Below, one piece after another: positions 6,359-7,896 of a stretch of 7,896 bases of DNA. Below the pieces are notes generated by a model. It searched no databases, was not told the origin of the DNA, and saw nothing but the letters and a program-made list of their open reading frames with translations. Every line of letters begins with the position of its first letter. The first letter of the stretch is position 1. This DNA comes from Chloroflexota bacterium. Lineage in GTDB: Bacteria > Chloroflexota > Anaerolineae > Anaerolineales > UBA11579. A program made the translations under genes and the position numbers. Location: assembly GCA_030610225.1 (NCBI GenBank), contig JAUWSD010000052.1, forward strand, positions 1 to 7,896, given 5' to 3'.

Positions 6359-7591
6359 ATGGAACAAATGAATCTGTTTCTTAATGAACCTATGGTTTCA
6401 TCTGTGAGCGAAGTTACAGCCCACATCAGGAATTTGATGGAAGGTGACCCTGTTTTGCAGGATGTATGGGTTAAGGGTGAGGTATCAAATCTTTCGATAC
6501 CCAAATCCGGGCATATGTATTTCACGATCAAAGATGAAGGTGCTGCATTGAAATGCATCATGTGGAGAAATGCCGTGATGCGTTCAATTTACCAACCTCA
6601 AAATGGCGACATGATCGAAGTGCACGGCAGTGTGAATGTTTATGAGGCTGGAGGACAGTACCAGCTTTATGCCGATAAGGTCAGACCAGCAGGTGAGGGG
6701 ATCCTGTTTCAGCAATTCCTACAATTGAAAGAAAAGCTGGAGAATGAAGGGTTATTTGATGAGGACAGGAAGCAGTCTATCCCACAAGTTCCAAAGAAAA
6801 TCGGAATTGTTACCTCTCCGACCGGTGCTGCCCTTCAGGATATGCGTGATACGATTCAGCGCAGATATCCAATCATGGAAGTTGTTTTGGCTCCGTCGTC
6901 TGTCCAAGGAGATGCTGCGCCAGATGAGATCGTTGCTGCACTTCAGCGATTGAATAAATTCAAAGGTATTGACGTGATCCTTCTCGCAAGAGGAGGGGGT
7001 TCGATCGAAGATCTTTGGGCTTTCAATAGTGAGGATGTGGTAAGAGCAATTGCAAAGTCAGAAATACCAGTGATCTGTGGAGTGGGGCATGAAACTGATT
7101 ACACCTTATCTGACTTCGCTGCTGATCTGAGGGCACCAACACCTACTGCTGCTGCTGAGCTTGCTACTCCCGACATGATCGATGTCATCTATTCGCTGAA
7201 TATCATGAGGGATGCTCTGGCCCAATTTATTGAAGAAAAAATACAGGGCAATAGGCACCAATTACAGTCACTCAGTTCAGCTTTGGAGTACCTCTCTCCT
7301 CAAAATAAGATCTATCAGGATCTGCAAACTTTGGATGAGATCGAAAACAGGTTGAATAGAAGGATTTTACATAAGGTCGAGTTATCTAGTGCAAGGCTTA
7401 TGGGGTTGGAAAAACAACTGACAGCACTAGATCCCTATGCGGTATTAAAGCGCGGATATGCAGTTGTAACAAATCAGAGCGGGAACGTGGTCAAGAGCGT
7501 GGATGATGTATCAATAGACGAAAGAATAAATATCAGAATAAAAGACGGCGATTTTGATGCTGTTGTGAAGAATGGAGAAAAAGATGAGTAA
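6359..7591 (+). CDS. xseA: Exodeoxyribonuclease VII large subunit
   Basis: A 410-residue protein, within the family range of about 400-460. An N-terminal OB-fold (residues ~12-108; VSEVTAHIRNLME, VWVKGEVSN, GHMYFTIKD) binds single-stranded DNA. The catalytic domain begins KKIGIVTSPTGAALQDM (~146) and contains LLARGGGSIEDLW and CGVGHETDYTLSDFAADLRAPTPTAAAE. Residues D161, R211, H244 and D247 correspond, with a constant offset of six, to E. coli D155, R205, H238 and D241, which I recall as functionally important. A helical/coiled segment (~273-350) and a C-terminal GYAVV...DGDFDAVV domain follow. With XseB it forms the ATP-independent nuclease that degrades single-stranded DNA from both ends into oligonucleotides, used in repair and recombination. 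Start: ATG 6359 gives MEQMNLF, an opening I associate with Chloroflexota XseA; TTG 6353 is possible. It overlaps xseB by 8 nt and is transcribed divergently from the HIT gene. Confidence 0.96.
   Translation: MEQMNLFLNEPMVSSVSEVTAHIRNLMEGDPVLQDVWVKGEVSNLSIPKSGHMYFTIKDEGAALKCIMWRNAVMRSIYQPQNGDMIEVHGSVNVYEAGGQYQLYADKVRPAGEGILFQQFLQLKEKLENEGLFDEDRKQSIPQVPKKIGIVTSPTGAALQDMRDTIQRRYPIMEVVLAPSSVQGDAAPDEIVAALQRLNKFKGIDVILLARGGGSIEDLWAFNSEDVVRAIAKSEIPVICGVGHETDYTLSDFAADLRAPTPTAAAELATPDMIDVIYSLNIMRDALAQFIEEKIQGNRHQLQSLSSALEYLSPQNKIYQDLQTLDEIENRLNRRILHKVELSSARLMGLEKQLTALDPYAVLKRGYAVVTNQSGNVVKSVDDVSIDERINIRIKDGDFDAVVKNGEKDE
7574..7577 (+). promoter_or_regulatory. Shine-Dalgarno of xseB, inside the end of xseA
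   Basis: GGAG lies 6 nt before ATG 7584. It supports that start over the upstream in-frame ATG 7572, whose third base is part of this same site, and implies translational coupling to xseA. Confidence 0.7.
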
Positions 7592-7805
7592 AGAAATTGC
7601 AGTTGAAGAATTAAATTATGAACAATCTCTAGAAGAATTGAGTAGAATTGTCGCAGAGTTGGAATCAGGGGAACATACCCTTGATGATTCAGTGAGATTA
7701 TTCGAGCGTGGGCAGGCTTTGGCTGCAAGGTGCGCACAATTACTTAAAGATGCAGAGTTAAAAGTAAAGGAAATTTCTGAGGCTGGGGAATTAACTGATA
7801 TTTAA
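7584..7805 (+). CDS. xseB: Exodeoxyribonuclease VII small subunit
   Basis: A 73-residue all-helical protein, near the usual size of about 75-80. It shows the family pattern NYEQSLEELSRIVAELESGE, then LDDSVRLFERGQALAARC, then AQLLKDAELKVKEI: two amphipathic helices forming a hairpin. Several copies pack on the coiled-coil part of XseA and are needed for active exonuclease VII. The start ATG 7584 has GGAG six bases before it; ATG 7572 would add MEKK and is less well supported. It overlaps the last 8 nt of xseA, so the two are translationally coupled, which suits subunits of one complex. Its stop TAA overlaps the stop of the convergent minus-strand gene. Confidence 0.95.
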   Translation: MSKEIAVEELNYEQSLEELSRIVAELESGEHTLDDSVRLFERGQALAARCAQLLKDAELKVKEISEAGELTDI

Positions 7806-7896
7806 TTACTCTGATCTATAAAATCTCTGGCAAAGGAGAGGGCTTCTTCCTCTGTCGTGACTTCTTCAAGCACCTGTGCTTCACGGATCGCATCAA
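7802..7896 (-). CDS. C-terminal end of an unidentified protein (partial)
   Basis: On the minus strand a frame enters from the right edge and runs 30 codons to TAA at 7802-7804. It begins DAIREAQVLEE and ends FARDFIDQSN, rich in Glu and Ala and helical in character. The other frames of this strand read less like protein, and the stop abuts xseB as in a normal convergent gene pair. Too little is visible to name a family; no function is proposed. Confidence 0.6.
   Translation of the reverse strand, partial: DAIREAQVLEEVTTEEEALSFARDFIDQSN

Noticed and set aside
7834..7853. AGAGG...CCTCT repeat downstream of xseB as an intrinsic terminator
   Set aside because: The stem is only 5 bp with no following T-tract, and it lies inside the likely convergent gene.
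1..7896. A defence, mobile or otherwise new multi-gene system
   Set aside because: The complete genes belong to recognised families with intact key motifs, apart from the single CPBP substitution. I saw no transposase, integrase, toxin-antitoxin pair, repeat array or attachment site.

Overview
The window looks like ordinary chromosomal DNA from a bacterium of moderate GC content (mid-40s percent by eye). It is densely coded, with no gene-free stretch above about 150 bp. The HIT protein (Ap4A-phosphorylase-like), the cholesterol-oxidase-like GMC flavoprotein with a four-cysteine motif, and an ExoVII large subunit beginning MEQMNLF all recall Anaerolineae/Chloroflexota. That taxonomic guess is an inference from protein flavour, not something the sequence proves.

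Layout. (1) Positions 1-1978, plus strand: the 3' part of a GT39/ArnT-like membrane glycosyltransferase gene, which is cut by the left edge, followed 1 nt later by a CPBP (CAAX-protease/bacteriocin-processing) membrane protease. (2) Positions 1975-6214, minus strand, read right to left: a HIT-family nucleotide hydrolase/phosphorylase, an acetyl-CoA C-acetyltransferase (thiolase), a 3-hydroxybutyryl-CoA dehydrogenase and a GMC oxidoreductase. The last three are tightly packed (gaps of 16 and 3 nt) and form a clear operon; HIT lies 63 nt upstream and may be its first gene. (3) Positions 6215-6358: a 144-bp AT-rich divergent intergenic region with good sigma70-type promoter candidates on both strands and inverted repeats over the back-to-back -35 boxes. 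(4) Positions 6359-7805, plus strand: xseA and xseB, the two subunits of exonuclease VII, overlapping by 8 nt. (5) Positions 7802-7896, minus strand: the last 30 codons of an unidentified gene that enters from the right.

Function. Thiolase and Hbd catalyse consecutive steps (2 acetyl-CoA to acetoacetyl-CoA to 3-hydroxybutyryl-CoA, or the reverse), so the minus-strand operon belongs to short-chain acyl-CoA metabolism. The GMC flavoprotein is co-transcribed by position, but its alcohol substrate is unknown. xseAB is a DNA-repair/recombination nuclease. The glycosyltransferase/CPBP pair probably acts at the cell envelope.

Both convergent junctions (1975-1978 and 7802-7805) have physically overlapping stop codons, leaving no intergenic room for terminators. 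I found no mobile element, CRISPR array, tRNA or rRNA, and no strong sign of a wholly new system. The most interesting points are the ferredoxin-like cysteine spacing in the GMC enzyme, the operator-like architecture between HIT and xseA, the two alternative start modes for xseA, the Trp replacing the first Glu of the CPBP motif, and an apparent excess of GATC.
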